From: Algoriphagus pacificus
GTDB taxonomy: Bacteria > Bacteroidota > Bacteroidia > Cytophagales > Cyclobacteriaceae
Length of the DNA: 64,000 nt
NCBI RefSeq assembly: GCF_017254845.1
Contig: NZ_JAFKCU010000004.1
Location: 186,001 to 250,000 of the forward strand
Direction: 5' to 3'
This document shows, in pieces, positions 43,077-51,404 of this stretch (positions within the stretch are counted from its first letter, which is position 1; every line of letters begins with the position of its first letter). Under the pieces are notes generated by a model. It was not told where the DNA came from. It saw nothing but the letters and a program-made list of their open reading frames with translations, and ran no database searches. The position numbers and the translations under genes were made by a program.

Positions 43077-43565
43077 GTGTCAAAAAAAGAGACATTGGAT
43101 CATCCGCATTTTCTAAAATCGTTTAAAAAAGAAGGTATTTTAACTATTCAGGAAGGGAATGGTAAAGTGATTACCCTCATGTCTCCCAACAAATGGGAAG
43201 CAAAAATGGGGAATGACTGGATCTATTTGTTGTTTGATACCTTCCAAATCAGGTCCATATGTGAGCAATTCTCAGAGGTTTCATTGGATATTGTCGAATT
43301 CGCTTCTAAACCTACGATTTATCATAGCAAGCCTAATTCGGTAATCCCTGAAGGACCCAAAACCAATGGGTCTTTGATGTTTTCGCTGCTTCGTGAGCCA
43401 AATTGGAATAAATTATTGTTTCAGATTTCACAGCCAACGTTGGTCAAATTAGATTCAACCGAGAAAGCAGAAGTGAAAACCGATTTATTATTCCCATTAT
43501 TTAGTCTTGGAACCAAAGAGATGTATTTAGGAGCTGAGGGTGATGTAAAAATTTTGAAAGGATGA
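43077..43565 (+). CDS. Divergent YrdC/Sua5-like protein lacking catalytic motifs
   Basis: 162 aa starting at GTG. I recognise a distant YrdC/Sua5 pattern: LDIVEFASKPTIYHSKPNSV matches the conserved xDLIEFADKPLTIVYPxxK block, NGSLMFSLLREPNWNKLLFQ matches DGSIGIRIxxxxFxxxLI, and ISQPTLVKLDST replaces PIVSTSAN. The KPxxRPL substrate loop and the STSAN motif are not there, so threonylcarbamoyl-AMP synthase activity is doubtful. It overlaps cca by 4 bp (ATGA), a tRNA-processing neighbour. Either a degenerate paralogue with a new role or an unrelated fold; moderate confidence only. Confidence 0.5.
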   Translation: MSKKETLDHPHFLKSFKKEGILTIQEGNGKVITLMSPNKWEAKMGNDWIYLLFDTFQIRSICEQFSEVSLDIVEFASKPTIYHSKPNSVIPEGPKTNGSLMFSLLREPNWNKLLFQISQPTLVKLDSTEKAEVKTDLLFPLFSLGTKEMYLGAEGDVKILKG

Positions 43566-45013
43566 ATTTCAAATCCCATCTTGATTCCATAGATGTTTTT
43601 AAAAAAGTAGCTCAAGCAGCTCAAAATGCCAATCTTGAAACCTATGTAGTAGGTGGATATGTTCGAGATTTGGTTTTGGGAAGGGAGAAATCTGATAAGA
43701 AAGATATAGATTTTACTTGCGTAGGAAGTGGTATTGCGTTGACAGAAGAAGTTGCGAAGCAATTTGATTTTCACGTGCCCCTTTCAGTTTTTAAAAATTT
43801 TGGTACAGCGATGCTAAAATTGGATGATTGGGAGCTGGAATTTGTAGGAGCCCGTAAGGAATCCTATCGCTCTGAATCAAGAAAGCCAATAGTGGAAGAT
43901 GGCACACTTCAAGAAGATTTGGAGAGAAGAGACTTCACTATCAATGCCATGGCCATTTCCTTGAATCAGGATAACTATGGAGATTTGTTGGATCCCTTTG
44001 AGGGATTGAAGGACCTGAAAAGTAAAATCATCCGTACACCTTTAGATCCTAATGTGACTTTTTCAGATGATCCGCTTCGAATGATGCGAGCGATTCGTTT
44101 TGCTTCTCAGCTTGATTTTGATATTGATGCCGATACCTTTTTTGCGCTTACAGCAAATGCGGATCGACTTAAAATTATATCTGGAGAAAGAATCATTGAT
44201 GAGCTGAATAAAATCTTATTGGTGCCAAAACCTTCTTATGGATTCAAATTGCTGTTCGCAAGCAAATTACTTCATGAGTTTTTTCCTGAGATGGTTGCTT
44301 TGCAAGGCGTAGATTCTGTGGATGATAAATCACATAAAGATAATTTTTATCATACCCTTCAGGTAGTAGATAATGTATCACAAATGAGTGATGATCTCTG
44401 GCTGAGATGGGCGGCTGTTTTGCATGATATTGCCAAACCGGCAACCAAACGATTTAATTCAAAAGTTGGATGGACTTTTCATGGCCATGAAGACAAGGGC
44501 GCCAAAATGACTCCCGGGATTTTCAGGAGACTCAAGTTGCCCATGGATGATCGGATGAAGTTTGTTCAAAAGCTGGTCAAATTGCATTTGAGACCCATTG
44601 CATTAGTAAAAGATGAAGTGACTGATTCTGCCTTAAGAAGATTGTTGTTTGATGCGGGAGATGATATTGATTCACTGATGAAGCTTTGTCGGGCAGATGT
44701 AACTTCAAAGAACAATAAACGTGTTAAACGATACCTAGAAAACTTCGATAAAGTGGAGCAAAAGCTTTTGGAAGTAGAGGAAAAGGATCAAGTTCGAAAT
44801 TTTCAGCCACCTGTTTCTGGCGAAGAAATTATGGAAACCTTCGGGCTTTCGCCATCAAAAATCGTTGGAGAGATTAAAGAAGAAATTAAAGAAGCTATAT
44901 TGGAGGGCAAAATTCAAAATAAGCCCGAAAAGGCAAGAGAATTGATGTTGGAAATCGCTAAATCAAAAGGAGTTTTTCCAGTCAAAGATCTACCAAAATC
45001 ATCATCAAAATAA
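43562..45013 (+). CDS. cca: CCA tRNA nucleotidyltransferase with HD domain
   Basis: 483 aa. Adds or repairs the CCA end of tRNAs. Nucleotidyltransferase head: TYVVGGYVRDLVLGREKSDK, KDIDFTCVGSG (DxD metal site) and the RRDFTINAMAISL motif. DDPLRMMRAIRFASQLDF and ERIIDELNKIL are the tRNA-binding neck. The C-terminal HD phosphohydrolase domain has the H and D residues in HTLQVVDNVSQ and AAVLHDIAKPATK, with HGHEDKGAKM. Essential here because tRNA-Gln in this window lacks an encoded CCA. It overlaps the YrdC-like gene by 4 bp; the TPR gene follows. Confidence 0.96.
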   Translation: MNFKSHLDSIDVFKKVAQAAQNANLETYVVGGYVRDLVLGREKSDKKDIDFTCVGSGIALTEEVAKQFDFHVPLSVFKNFGTAMLKLDDWELEFVGARKESYRSESRKPIVEDGTLQEDLERRDFTINAMAISLNQDNYGDLLDPFEGLKDLKSKIIRTPLDPNVTFSDDPLRMMRAIRFASQLDFDIDADTFFALTANADRLKIISGERIIDELNKILLVPKPSYGFKLLFASKLLHEFFPEMVALQGVDSVDDKSHKDNFYHTLQVVDNVSQMSDDLWLRWAAVLHDIAKPATKRFNSKVGWTFHGHEDKGAKMTPGIFRRLKLPMDDRMKFVQKLVKLHLRPIALVKDEVTDSALRRLLFDAGDDIDSLMKLCRADVTSKNNKRVKRYLENFDKVEQKLLEVEEKDQVRNFQPPVSGEEIMETFGLSPSKIVGEIKEEIKEAILEGKIQNKPEKARELMLEIAKSKGVFPVKDLPKSSSK

Positions 45014-45024
45014 ATTAATTGAAA

Positions 45025-45732
45025 ATGAAGCGCGTTTTATTCATGCTGCTCCTGGCTTTATGTGCCAGCCCTATTCTTGCCCAAACTGCTACGGATTCTA
45101 TTCCTCGTTTGGACGCAAAAACCAGAAAAGCTTTAAATACCCAAGATCAAGCTGCTTATCAGTTGGCTCAGAGATATGCTGACCCTTTGGTGGCTAGAAC
45201 CAAGTTGTATGAGTTGATGGTCAGAAACCCAGAGGATATGAGATATCCTGAGTTATTGGCAGGAATGTATTTCGAAAGCAACCTATATACATCTGCTGCT
45301 TTGGTGGCAATGGATATTTTGGAATTCAATGACAAGAGTATTGGAGCATTAGAGATTGCAGCTTATTCTTTGGAGCAAGTAGGAGCTCTTGATCGAGCAC
45401 TTCCTCATTTCGAAAGTCTCTATTTATTGACTGGAGATAATTTCAGCCTTTATAAATCAGGATTTCTCCAGTATTCTTTGAAGCGATATGATGAGGCTTT
45501 GAACTCAGCTAATATGTTGATTAAAAATGCAAAGGCAGATGAGAAAATCGGTTTCAATACAACAGAAGGAGTGACCCAAGAAGTGAGCATGAAAGCTGCA
45601 GCCTTGAATTTGAAAGGTATGATTTATTTGGATCAGGGATCAAAGCCAGAAGCTAAAACTGCTTTTGAGGAAGCAATTCAACTGGATGGCTCCTTTGAAC
45701 TTGCAAAAGAAAACTTGAAAAAGGCTCAATAA
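45025..45732 (+). CDS. Secreted TPR-repeat protein
   Basis: 235 aa from ATG 45025 (the longer frame starts at TTG). Signal peptide KRVLFMLLLALCASPILAQ. The mature part is a solenoid of helical pairs: LYELMVRNPEDMRYPELLAG, LVAMDILEFNDKSIGALEIA, FSLYKSGFLQYSLKRYDEAL and LNLKGMIYLDQGSKPEAKTA, typical of TPR repeats. Probably a periplasmic adaptor. It starts 11 bp after cca and ends at a terminator, so it is the last gene of yrdC-like/cca/TPR. Confidence 0.82.
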   Translation: MKRVLFMLLLALCASPILAQTATDSIPRLDAKTRKALNTQDQAAYQLAQRYADPLVARTKLYELMVRNPEDMRYPELLAGMYFESNLYTSAALVAMDILEFNDKSIGALEIAAYSLEQVGALDRALPHFESLYLLTGDNFSLYKSGFLQYSLKRYDEALNSANMLIKNAKADEKIGFNTTEGVTQEVSMKAAALNLKGMIYLDQGSKPEAKTAFEEAIQLDGSFELAKENLKKAQ

Positions 45733-45751
45733 TCGAGTATCAAATGAATCT

Positions 45752-45778
45752 TAAAACCGGGAAATCCCGGTTTTTTTT
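45752..45778 (+). terminator. Terminator after the TPR gene
   Basis: AAAACCGGGA (45753-45762) pairs with TCCCGGTTTT (45765-45774) and is followed by a T-run. It ends the YrdC-like/cca/TPR transcript. Confidence 0.88.
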
Positions 45779-45792
45779 ATGTCTTTAAAAAA

Positions 45793-46005
45793 TTAAAAAA
45801 ATAGGAAATAGGCTATACTGGTAGTAAAAAGTGAGATTGCCAGACTTAAAATCAGAATTTTAGGGTAGTTGGTATTGATGTTTTTTTGATGGGAAGATTG
45901 GTCCACCACAATTTTCTTGTAAGGTTTAATTACCTCTTGAATCAAAGCCAGGCACCCGAAAAAGTAAATTGATAAAATCAGTAATAAACTTGCTGCTAAT
46001 TCCAT
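45793..46005 (-). CDS. Small two-helix membrane protein, 70 aa
   Basis: 70 aa from ATG 46005, preceded by an AGGAAA ribosome-binding-like motif; the longer frame extends only into low-complexity sequence. Two transmembrane helices: MELAASLLLILSIYFFGCLA and ILILSLAISLFTTSIAYFLF, joined by a basic loop (KPYKKIVVDQSSHQKNINTN). No family recognised. It stands alone on the minus strand, 14 bp past the terminator of the TPR gene. Confidence 0.6.
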   Translation of the reverse strand: MELAASLLLILSIYFFGCLALIQEVIKPYKKIVVDQSSHQKNINTNYPKILILSLAISLFTTSIAYFLFF

Positions 46006-46085
46006 TTGATTTCCTTTTTTTTCAAAGGTACCTTCCTTGAATCCATTATCATTTCGAATTTTAAAACTTAACAATTTGATAATGA

Positions 46086-46119
46086 GCAAAAAAAAGCGAC
46101 TTCTGGAGAGTCGCTTTTT
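46086..46119 (-). terminator. Terminator of the subtilase gene
   Basis: AAAAGCGACT (46092-46101) and AGTCGCTTTT (46109-46118). On the minus strand it is followed by T residues; 20 bp past the subtilase stop. Confidence 0.87.
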
Positions 46120-46138
46120 CTAAAAATTAACTAATTGT

Positions 46139-47371
46139 TTACCTAACAGCTATTTGATCAACTTCATCGTTGTCAGGATCACCTATGACTGCGCCTCCAG
46201 CTCTAGGAGTTCCCCAAAGCAAAAGACCGCAAACATGGGGAGAAGCCATCGAGGTGCCACTATATGAGGCATAACCACCTGGGACAGTAGATAAAACCCC
46301 TACTCCAGGAGCTGCAAAGTCTATAGGAGGGTTTCCGTAATTTGAGAAGGATGCATAAACATCACTACTATTTACTGCAGAAATTGTATAGATATTTCCA
46401 TGTTCTGCTCTCGCTGGTGAGTGATTATTGGCATCATCAGATTCATTTCCAGCAGCGAGTGCCACTTTAACTCCACTTGCTGCCATAGCAATAACTGCAT
46501 TATCTAAAGCCTGCGAAACAGGTCCTCCTAAACTCATATTTGCAACATCTCCATTGTTTGCATTTGCTTTAACGAAATCAACACCAGCAATTACACCTGA
46601 ATAAGAACCAGATCCTCTAGAATTAAGAACCTTTACAGGGACAACAGTAGCTCCAGCAGCAACTCCAACAACACCAATTGAATTATTAATTGCAGCTACA
46701 GTGCCAGCAACGTGTGTGCCATGCCCATTTCCATCTTGAGATAAATCAGAATCTTTTCCAGAAGAGAAGGCATTGAATCCTAAACTTGCATCCACATTTA
46801 AATCAGGATGACTGGAATCGATTCCTGAATCGATGATATAAGCCACATTAGTTCCAGTATAAGTTTGACCACCTCCAACTCGGGTGATTCCATAAGGGGT
46901 TTGCTGAGCTGCGGAGCCACCGCCTCCACCGCCACCATTACCTGGTCTACCGCCGGGAGGTGCAAGCGCAATTACTCTATCAGGCTCAATAGCTTTGATA
47001 CTTGGATCTTTAGCAATCAGTTCAGCTTGCTCATCAGTTAATGTAACAGAGAATCCTTCAATAGAGCTTCCATATACATAACCAATGTTTTCTTCAGCGA
47101 TTCTGTATTTAGCTAAAAGTTCAGAACCAGTCTTTCTCATAGCAGCCTGCACAGCATCATAAGACATGTCTTTTCTGAAATTCAATCCTGTTGGTTGCAT
47201 CGTGACGATGTATTTACCAGGAATAATATCACCGGACTTAAATCCGATGTATTCCACTGTATCTGGGGACAGTGGGGAGTCATCTTGCGGCTGGCAAGAA
47301 AATGCAAGCGCACCCAAAGCTAAACCAGCTAAAAGGACTGGTTTTCTCCAAAGTTTGTTTTGGTTGATCAT
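46139..47371 (-). CDS. S8 family subtilisin-like serine protease, lipoprotein
   Basis: 410 aa. Lipoprotein signal ALGALAFSC (Cys 26). An inhibitor I9-like propeptide follows (GKYIVTMQPTGLNF, then GYVYGSSIEGFSVTLTDEQA, IKAIEPDRVI). A Gly-rich linker (GGRPGNGGGGGGG) leads to the catalytic domain with Asp 181 (YIIDSGIDSSHPD), His 217 (GHGTHVAGT), the oxyanion Asn 309 (AAGNE) and Ser 374 (GTSMASPHV). The triad is complete. Probably surface-anchored or released. It is separate from the adjacent S41 protease gene, which has its own terminator; both are lipoproteins and may cooperate in extracellular protein degradation. Confidence 0.96.
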   Translation of the reverse strand: MINQNKLWRKPVLLAGLALGALAFSCQPQDDSPLSPDTVEYIGFKSGDIIPGKYIVTMQPTGLNFRKDMSYDAVQAAMRKTGSELLAKYRIAEENIGYVYGSSIEGFSVTLTDEQAELIAKDPSIKAIEPDRVIALAPPGGRPGNGGGGGGGSAAQQTPYGITRVGGGQTYTGTNVAYIIDSGIDSSHPDLNVDASLGFNAFSSGKDSDLSQDGNGHGTHVAGTVAAINNSIGVVGVAAGATVVPVKVLNSRGSGSYSGVIAGVDFVKANANNGDVANMSLGGPVSQALDNAVIAMAASGVKVALAAGNESDDANNHSPARAEHGNIYTISAVNSSDVYASFSNYGNPPIDFAAPGVGVLSTVPGGYASYSGTSMASPHVCGLLLWGTPRAGGAVIGDPDNDEVDQIAVR

Positions 47372-47490
47372 AATTGTTTAGTTGATTGATTGGTTAAATC
47401 TCCTTTTCAACGGTCAATTTTCCGTGTTAAGGACCAGAATCTCTAAATATTCTTTGGAATTAACAATTTTTAGAGAAAAAAAATATCGGT

Positions 47491-47520
47491 AAAAAAAATG
47501 GCCTCAATTTCTTGAGGCCA
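47491..47520 (-). terminator. Terminator of the S41 protease gene
   Basis: TGGCCTCAA (47499-47507) and TTGAGGCCA (47512-47520). On the minus strand the stem is followed by a run of eight T. It lies 8 bp past the stop. Confidence 0.9.
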
Positions 47521-47528
47521 AACTGCAT

Positions 47529-48923
47529 TTATTTGATGATGTTATTTTCTATCATTTTTCCAGACCTGACTTTTAAATCAAGTGTGCTCCCAATGTCCTT
47601 TCTATCAAGAACTTCAAATCTTCCAGAAGATGGAATTCCAGTTATCTGAGATATTGCTGTTCTCAACAAGAGTTCATTGACATCACCAAGAGGCCTTAAT
47701 CTTTCAGAGGATTCTTTCTTTGTAATATTTGGAGTAAATCCATTTGAATAATCGGATTGATCTAGGCTGTTGAAACTTTGGGAAACAATCGGCAGGATTC
47801 CATAAGGGTTGTCTGGATTTTCTTCATCTTCAAAAGGAATCGAACCTACATTTTTTCCATAAGTCACATCGCCGATAATAAACACATCCATATAGGGCTT
47901 TAATCCATTGATCACTAATTCTGAAGCGGATGCAGTTCTTCCAGATGTTAACACATAGACTCTGTTTCCTTCCAGAATATTTCCAAGGTTTTGAGTTTTT
48001 ACTTTAAAAGCTGTCTTTACATTGCTCAACTCTGGTATCTCAGACATTAATAAGTTGTTGTACTTCGTCTTTGAGAATATATCAGTACTAGTAACAGATG
48101 GGGCAATTAAACTCGCCAAATTGGTTGCAGAAGAAACATAACCTCCTCCATTATATCTAAAATCAATGATCAAATGATCGATGTTTGCAGCTTTGAATTT
48201 TGCAAAAATCTCATCGGTCTGATTATCATACTCCGTACTGTTGCCTCCTGGCCCAGGAGCAAAGAAGTTATACATAAAGTAACCGATTTTTTGTCCTTCA
48301 ATAGTGTAGACTGTATCTACATAATTTGGATTTTCTGAAAGTTGAACAGTATTAAGGGTCAATGGCTCTTGTTCCTCATAAACTTGCGATTCTGGATTCA
48401 GGCTCAAATAAGTAATAGTGTGTTGAGATTCTATTTGACCTAGTATATCTCTATAGTTTTCAGTTGTGAGTTGTGTGCCATTGATTTTAGTGATGATGTC
48501 ACCTCTTACCAGGCCAGCGGCTTCTGCAGGACTGCCTTTTTTCACATAGGAAATCTCAGCAATTACGTTTTGGCTATTTTGGCTTTCTAGATATAGCTGA
48601 AATTCATATCCTGCTTCTAGCGTAATTCCATTCAGATTATTGATCAATTCCTGATAGTCAGGATAAATAACAGAGAATCTATCTGCTGCTTTATATAATA
48701 ATGCATCATAATAATCTTCTGGATCGGAATCTGCTGCAATAGGAGTACCAAGGTTGTTCAACCAATAATATACCTCATCCATCACATCTAGAATCCATCC
48801 ATTAATAGCTGTATTCGAGCTAGGATCTATGACCGGTTCTGTATCTTCTTTGTCTTTACAGCTCCATCCAAATCCAGCCAGGATAAGAAATAGGCTAAGT
48901 TGAATTAATTTGGTTGATTTCAT
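47529..48923 (-). CDS. S41 family C-terminal processing-like peptidase, lipoprotein
   Basis: 464 aa. Lipoprotein signal LAGFGWSC (Cys 22). An N-terminal helical part holds ILDVMDEVYYWLNNLG. A PDZ domain (about 105-175) contains SYVKKGSPAEAAGLVRGDII. The S41 core has IDHLIIDFRYNGGGYVSSAT, LTSGRTASASELVINGLKP (nucleophile Ser in the ASAS motif, about 332-334) and YGKNVG, with Lys 357 as the general base. A complete Ser/Lys dyad therefore appears present. Typical of secreted Bacteroidetes S41 proteases. Single gene with its own terminator. Confidence 0.94.
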   Translation of the reverse strand: MKSTKLIQLSLFLILAGFGWSCKDKEDTEPVIDPSSNTAINGWILDVMDEVYYWLNNLGTPIAADSDPEDYYDALLYKAADRFSVIYPDYQELINNLNGITLEAGYEFQLYLESQNSQNVIAEISYVKKGSPAEAAGLVRGDIITKINGTQLTTENYRDILGQIESQHTITYLSLNPESQVYEEQEPLTLNTVQLSENPNYVDTVYTIEGQKIGYFMYNFFAPGPGGNSTEYDNQTDEIFAKFKAANIDHLIIDFRYNGGGYVSSATNLASLIAPSVTSTDIFSKTKYNNLLMSEIPELSNVKTAFKVKTQNLGNILEGNRVYVLTSGRTASASELVINGLKPYMDVFIIGDVTYGKNVGSIPFEDEENPDNPYGILPIVSQSFNSLDQSDYSNGFTPNITKKESSERLRPLGDVNELLLRTAISQITGIPSSGRFEVLDRKDIGSTLDLKVRSGKMIENNIIK

Positions 48924-48990
48924 AGGAATTGTATTATAAGCTCTTTAAGAACGTATTACTTTCAAGTATGTTTGATCAGAGTGAATTTAC

Positions 48991-49701
48991 TTAATAGGTC
49001 GATCCGAAGGAAACATCATGGGTTTTACTATCGAGTAAACGACCATTTTCACATTTCAAAACCCGATAAGGATACTTACGAAGTAACTCATGGTTATGGG
49101 TTGCCATAAGTATTGCTGTTCCTTTTTTATTGATTTCTTGGAATAGCTTAAAAATGCCGTCTGCTACATCAGGATCTAAATTTCCTGTAGGCTCATCAGC
49201 TAGCAAAATAGAAGGTTCATTCAATAAAGCTCTGGCAATAACCACACGCTGTTGCTCTCCACCAGAAAGCTGATGAGGCATTTTGCTGGCTGCATTATTA
49301 AGACCGACAAGTAAAAGAACTTCCGCCATTCTTGCTTTAATTTTAGCAGAATCTTTCCATCCTGTCGCCTTCATGACAAAATTTAGGTTTTCCGCAACAG
49401 TTCTATCGTTGAACAATTGGAAATCCTGAAAAATGATACCGATTTTCCTTCTTAAAAAAGGGATTTCTTTAGTCTTGATTTTGGTGAGGTCAAAACCTGC
49501 AATCTCAACCATGCCACTTTTTAATTCCAGATCGGCATATAATGTTTTTAACAGTGAGCTTTTGCCACTGCCTGTTCGACCGATTAGAAATACGAATTCA
49601 TGCGGCTCCACAGAGAAATCCACGTCAGTCAAAATAGGGTCTACACCTTGAAAAATGGTGGCTTGTGTTACCTGTAAAACAGGTTCGGTACTAAAATCCA
49701 T
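48991..49701 (-). CDS. ftsE: Cell division ATP-binding protein FtsE
   Basis: 236 aa ABC ATPase, the cytoplasmic partner of FtsX in cell division and peptidoglycan hydrolase control. Walker A GRTGSGKSSLLKTLYADLEL, Q-loop IGIIFQDFQLF, signature LSGGEQQRVVIARALLNEPS, Walker B ILLADEPTGNLDP and the His switch ATHNHELL are intact. RRKIGIIFQDFQLFNDRTVA is typical of FtsE. ftsX is not adjacent; the gene before it is a 67-aa protein 2 bp away. Confidence 0.92.
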   Translation of the reverse strand: MDFSTEPVLQVTQATIFQGVDPILTDVDFSVEPHEFVFLIGRTGSGKSSLLKTLYADLELKSGMVEIAGFDLTKIKTKEIPFLRRKIGIIFQDFQLFNDRTVAENLNFVMKATGWKDSAKIKARMAEVLLLVGLNNAASKMPHQLSGGEQQRVVIARALLNEPSILLADEPTGNLDPDVADGIFKLFQEINKKGTAILMATHNHELLRKYPYRVLKCENGRLLDSKTHDVSFGSTY

Positions 49702-49703
49702 TC

Positions 49704-49907
49704 TTACAGATCTAATTTTTGCAATTTTCCAAAAGGCAGTCCTTGAATTAAGCTTTCTAGTTCTTCTTCTTTCCCTTCAAGACCGAATTTTTCAATATTC
49801 TTTAATGGTCTATCAGCTCTGAAATAGGCTACTAGAACGAAATTTTCATCCCGTATTTGTATGTAATCTGGGATTTTTGCTTTGCCTTTTACTTTTATGA
49901 TATACAT
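49704..49907 (-). CDS. Small hypothetical protein upstream of ftsE
   Basis: 67 aa, beginning MYIIKVKGKAKIPDYIQIRD, with FVLVAYFRADRPLKNIEKFG and a charged C-terminus. The beta-rich start and charged end suggest a compact soluble protein. Its stop is 2 bp before ftsE and its start lies 10 bp downstream of the fsa terminator, so it heads the ftsE transcript. I do not know the family. Confidence 0.68.
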   Translation of the reverse strand: MYIIKVKGKAKIPDYIQIRDENFVLVAYFRADRPLKNIEKFGLEGKEEELESLIQGLPFGKLQKLDL

Positions 49908-49917
49908 AGAGGGAAAT

Positions 49918-49947
49918 TAAAAAAAAGACCGGCAAAAGCCGGCCTTT
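49918..49947 (-). terminator. Terminator of fsa
   Basis: GACCGGC (49927-49933) and GCCGGCC (49938-49944) with an AAAA loop, flanked by A/T pairs; on the minus strand followed by a T-run. Confidence 0.85.
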
Positions 49948-49953
49948 CTGAGT

Positions 49954-50613
49954 TTATTTTCCTGCCGCTTTAGCATGATCAGCCAGAAACTGTGCCAATC
50001 CTGAATCGGTCAGTGGATGTTTTAATAATCCGGTAATTACTTTTAACGGGCAAGTGACTACGTCAGCTCCTACCTCAGCACACTTCAACAAGTGCATGGT
50101 ATGTCTTACTGATGCCGCCAAAACTTCTGTTTCAAAGCCATAATTGCCATAGATATGTACAATCTGAGAGATCAAGTCCATGCCATCAAAAGCGATGTCA
50201 TCTAATCTACCAATAAAAGGAGATACATAAGATGCACCGGCTTTTGCAGCCAATAGCGCCTGACCTGCTGAGAAAATCAACGTACAATTGGTGCGGATTC
50301 CCTCACTATGAAAATATTTCAATGCCTTCACGCCATCCTTGATCATCGGGATTTTCACCACGATTTTATCATCGATTTTGGCTAGCTCTTTTCCTTCTTT
50401 CACCATGCCAGCAAAGTCAGTAGAAATAACTTCTGCACTTACTTTATCATCCACGATATCGCAGATTGCTTTATAGTGCGCTTTTACTTTTTCATCTCCG
50501 CTGATTCCTTCTTTAGCCATCAAAGAAGGATTGGTAGTTACACCATCTAATACACCAAGGTCGTATGCTTCTCTGATTTCATCCAGATTAGCTGTGTCAA
50601 TAAAGAATTTCAT
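49954..50613 (-). CDS. fsa: Transaldolase-like fructose-6-phosphate aldolase
   Basis: 219 aa, the short TalC/Fsa type. [20 protein letters not shown] and [13 protein letters not shown] are characteristic; the Schiff-base lysine is in [35 protein letters not shown] and [13 protein letters not shown] complete the barrel. These enzymes cleave fructose 6-phosphate or act as transaldolase in the pentose phosphate pathway; short forms cannot be told apart from sequence alone. Own terminator, minus strand. Confidence 0.92.
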   Translation of the reverse strand: MKFFIDTANLDEIREAYDLGVLDGVTTNPSLMAKEGISGDEKVKAHYKAICDIVDDKVSAEVISTDFAGMVKEGKELAKIDDKIVVKIPMIKDGVKALKYFHSEGIRTNCTLIFSAGQALLAAKAGASYVSPFIGRLDDIAFDGMDLISQIVHIYGNYGFETEVLAASVRHTMHLLKCAEVGADVVTCPLKVITGLLKHPLTDSGLAQFLADHAKAAGK

Positions 50614-50807
50614 TTTTGAATAATTAAAATAGGCGTGAACATGATTCTTTGCTTGATACTTGAAAACCGAAAGGATAATCTTTGGTTTAAAAATTCAGAA
50701 CAAGAAAACCATGTGTGATTTGGTTTTAATTGCTGAGCAAAGTTAGAAGATAATTCAAGATTCGGAACCTTAGCCCTCAGTACATTCAAAAAAATAGGGC
50801 AAAAAAA

Positions 50808-50890
50808 GAAGCGGCATCGCACCGCTACAACCGCCTACCCTTGCTTCCTTCCGGACCTGGGGGATTCAGCAGGAGCTGGTCGTGCCGCTA
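50808..50890 (-). ncRNA. ffs: Signal recognition particle RNA (small bacterial type)
   Basis: On the minus strand the RNA reads from TAGCGGCACGACC through the apical tetraloop domain CAGGTCCGGAAGGAAGCAAGG, quoted here as CAGGTCCGGAAGGAAGCA. This is the universal SRP-RNA core bound by Ffh. The ends AGCGGCA (50889-50883) and TGCCGCT (50816-50810) pair, and a T7 run follows. A short 4.5S-like form of about 83 nt. A matched promoter lies directly upstream. Confidence 0.95.
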
Positions 50891-50895
50891 GGCCA

Positions 50896-50925
50896 CAAAG
50901 GTAAGGCAAAATTCACAGTTTACAA
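50896..50925 (-). promoter_or_regulatory. Promoter of the SRP RNA
   Basis: Minus strand TTG (50925-50923), a 19-bp gap and TACCTTTG (50903-50896), the same -7 box as tRNA-Gln. Transcription would start at about 50890, the RNA's 5' end. Confidence 0.7.
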
Positions 50926-51005
50926 TTCATCCATCCATAATTTGATCCAGTCAAGGGATCTAGTGCTGAATATCAGATGGATAAATTATTTTGAAATAAG
51001 TGTTT

Positions 51006-51233
51006 TTAGCTTTTTGCAAGATGAAGCTGGAATTCCAGAGGGCTGCAGGCCTGAAATTCGTCTTCTGCCAGGTCCTCAAAAATTTCCTCGTCAAACTCCA
51101 TGATTGTTTTTTCCACTTTTCCATCAGGGTGAATAATCAATTCAGTACCCGTAAAATCACTAGGGTTGACTTGTACTAAAACTTGATAATCGTCAAAAAT
51201 TCTTTTAAAATATTGGAAAATGACCTGTGCCAT
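51006..51233 (-). CDS. Small acidic hypothetical protein, 75 aa
   Basis: 75 aa, beginning MAQVIFQYFKRIFDDYQVLV. The middle has QVNPSDFTGTELIIHPDGKV and the end is acidic (EFDEEIFEDLAEDEFQ). Soluble, no signal peptide. Function unknown; it may be a conserved small protein. It is divergent from the trp leader region (about 54 bp to the trp -33 box). Overlapping frames on the other strand are shadows. Confidence 0.6.
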   Translation of the reverse strand: MAQVIFQYFKRIFDDYQVLVQVNPSDFTGTELIIHPDGKVEKTIMEFDEEIFEDLAEDEFQACSPLEFQLHLAKS

Positions 51234-51286
51234 GCGTAAGATTTGATTTTATTTTCAAATGTAGAGGTAAATTTTCGGAAATAAGT

Positions 51287-51316
51287 TTTGCGGATTCAGA
51301 TCCCTTTCTAAATTTG
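51287..51316 (+). promoter_or_regulatory. Promoter of the trp operon leader
   Basis: TTTG (51287-51290), 18 bp, TAAATTTG (51309-51316): both exact Bacteroidetes boxes. Transcription would start at about 51320, only a few nt before the leader peptide ATG. Confidence 0.68.
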
Positions 51317-51326
51317 TCCGAAACTT

Positions 51327-51404
51327 ATGAAAACAATAAAAGCAAATATCTGGTGGTGGCATCTGAATTCTTTCCAAGGGAAAGCTCAGAAAGCCCGTGC
51401 CTGA
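51327..51404 (+). CDS. trpL: trp leader peptide with three tandem Trp codons
   Basis: A 25-codon frame beginning MKTIKANIWWWHLNSFQGK and ending KARA. Three consecutive TGG codons (51351-51359) form residues 9-11. Such a Trp run directly upstream of trpE, behind a good promoter and before a terminator hairpin, is the hallmark of a ribosome-stalling attenuator leader. The longer frame in another phase (51227-51424) has no support. See the attenuator entry for the pairing regions. Confidence 0.8.
   Translation: MKTIKANIWWWHLNSFQGKAQKARA

Noticed and set aside
50610-50822. Minus-strand 70-aa frame next to fsa
   Set aside because: It overlaps the SRP RNA's 3' end and fsa's start, shows no family features, and the RNA is certain.
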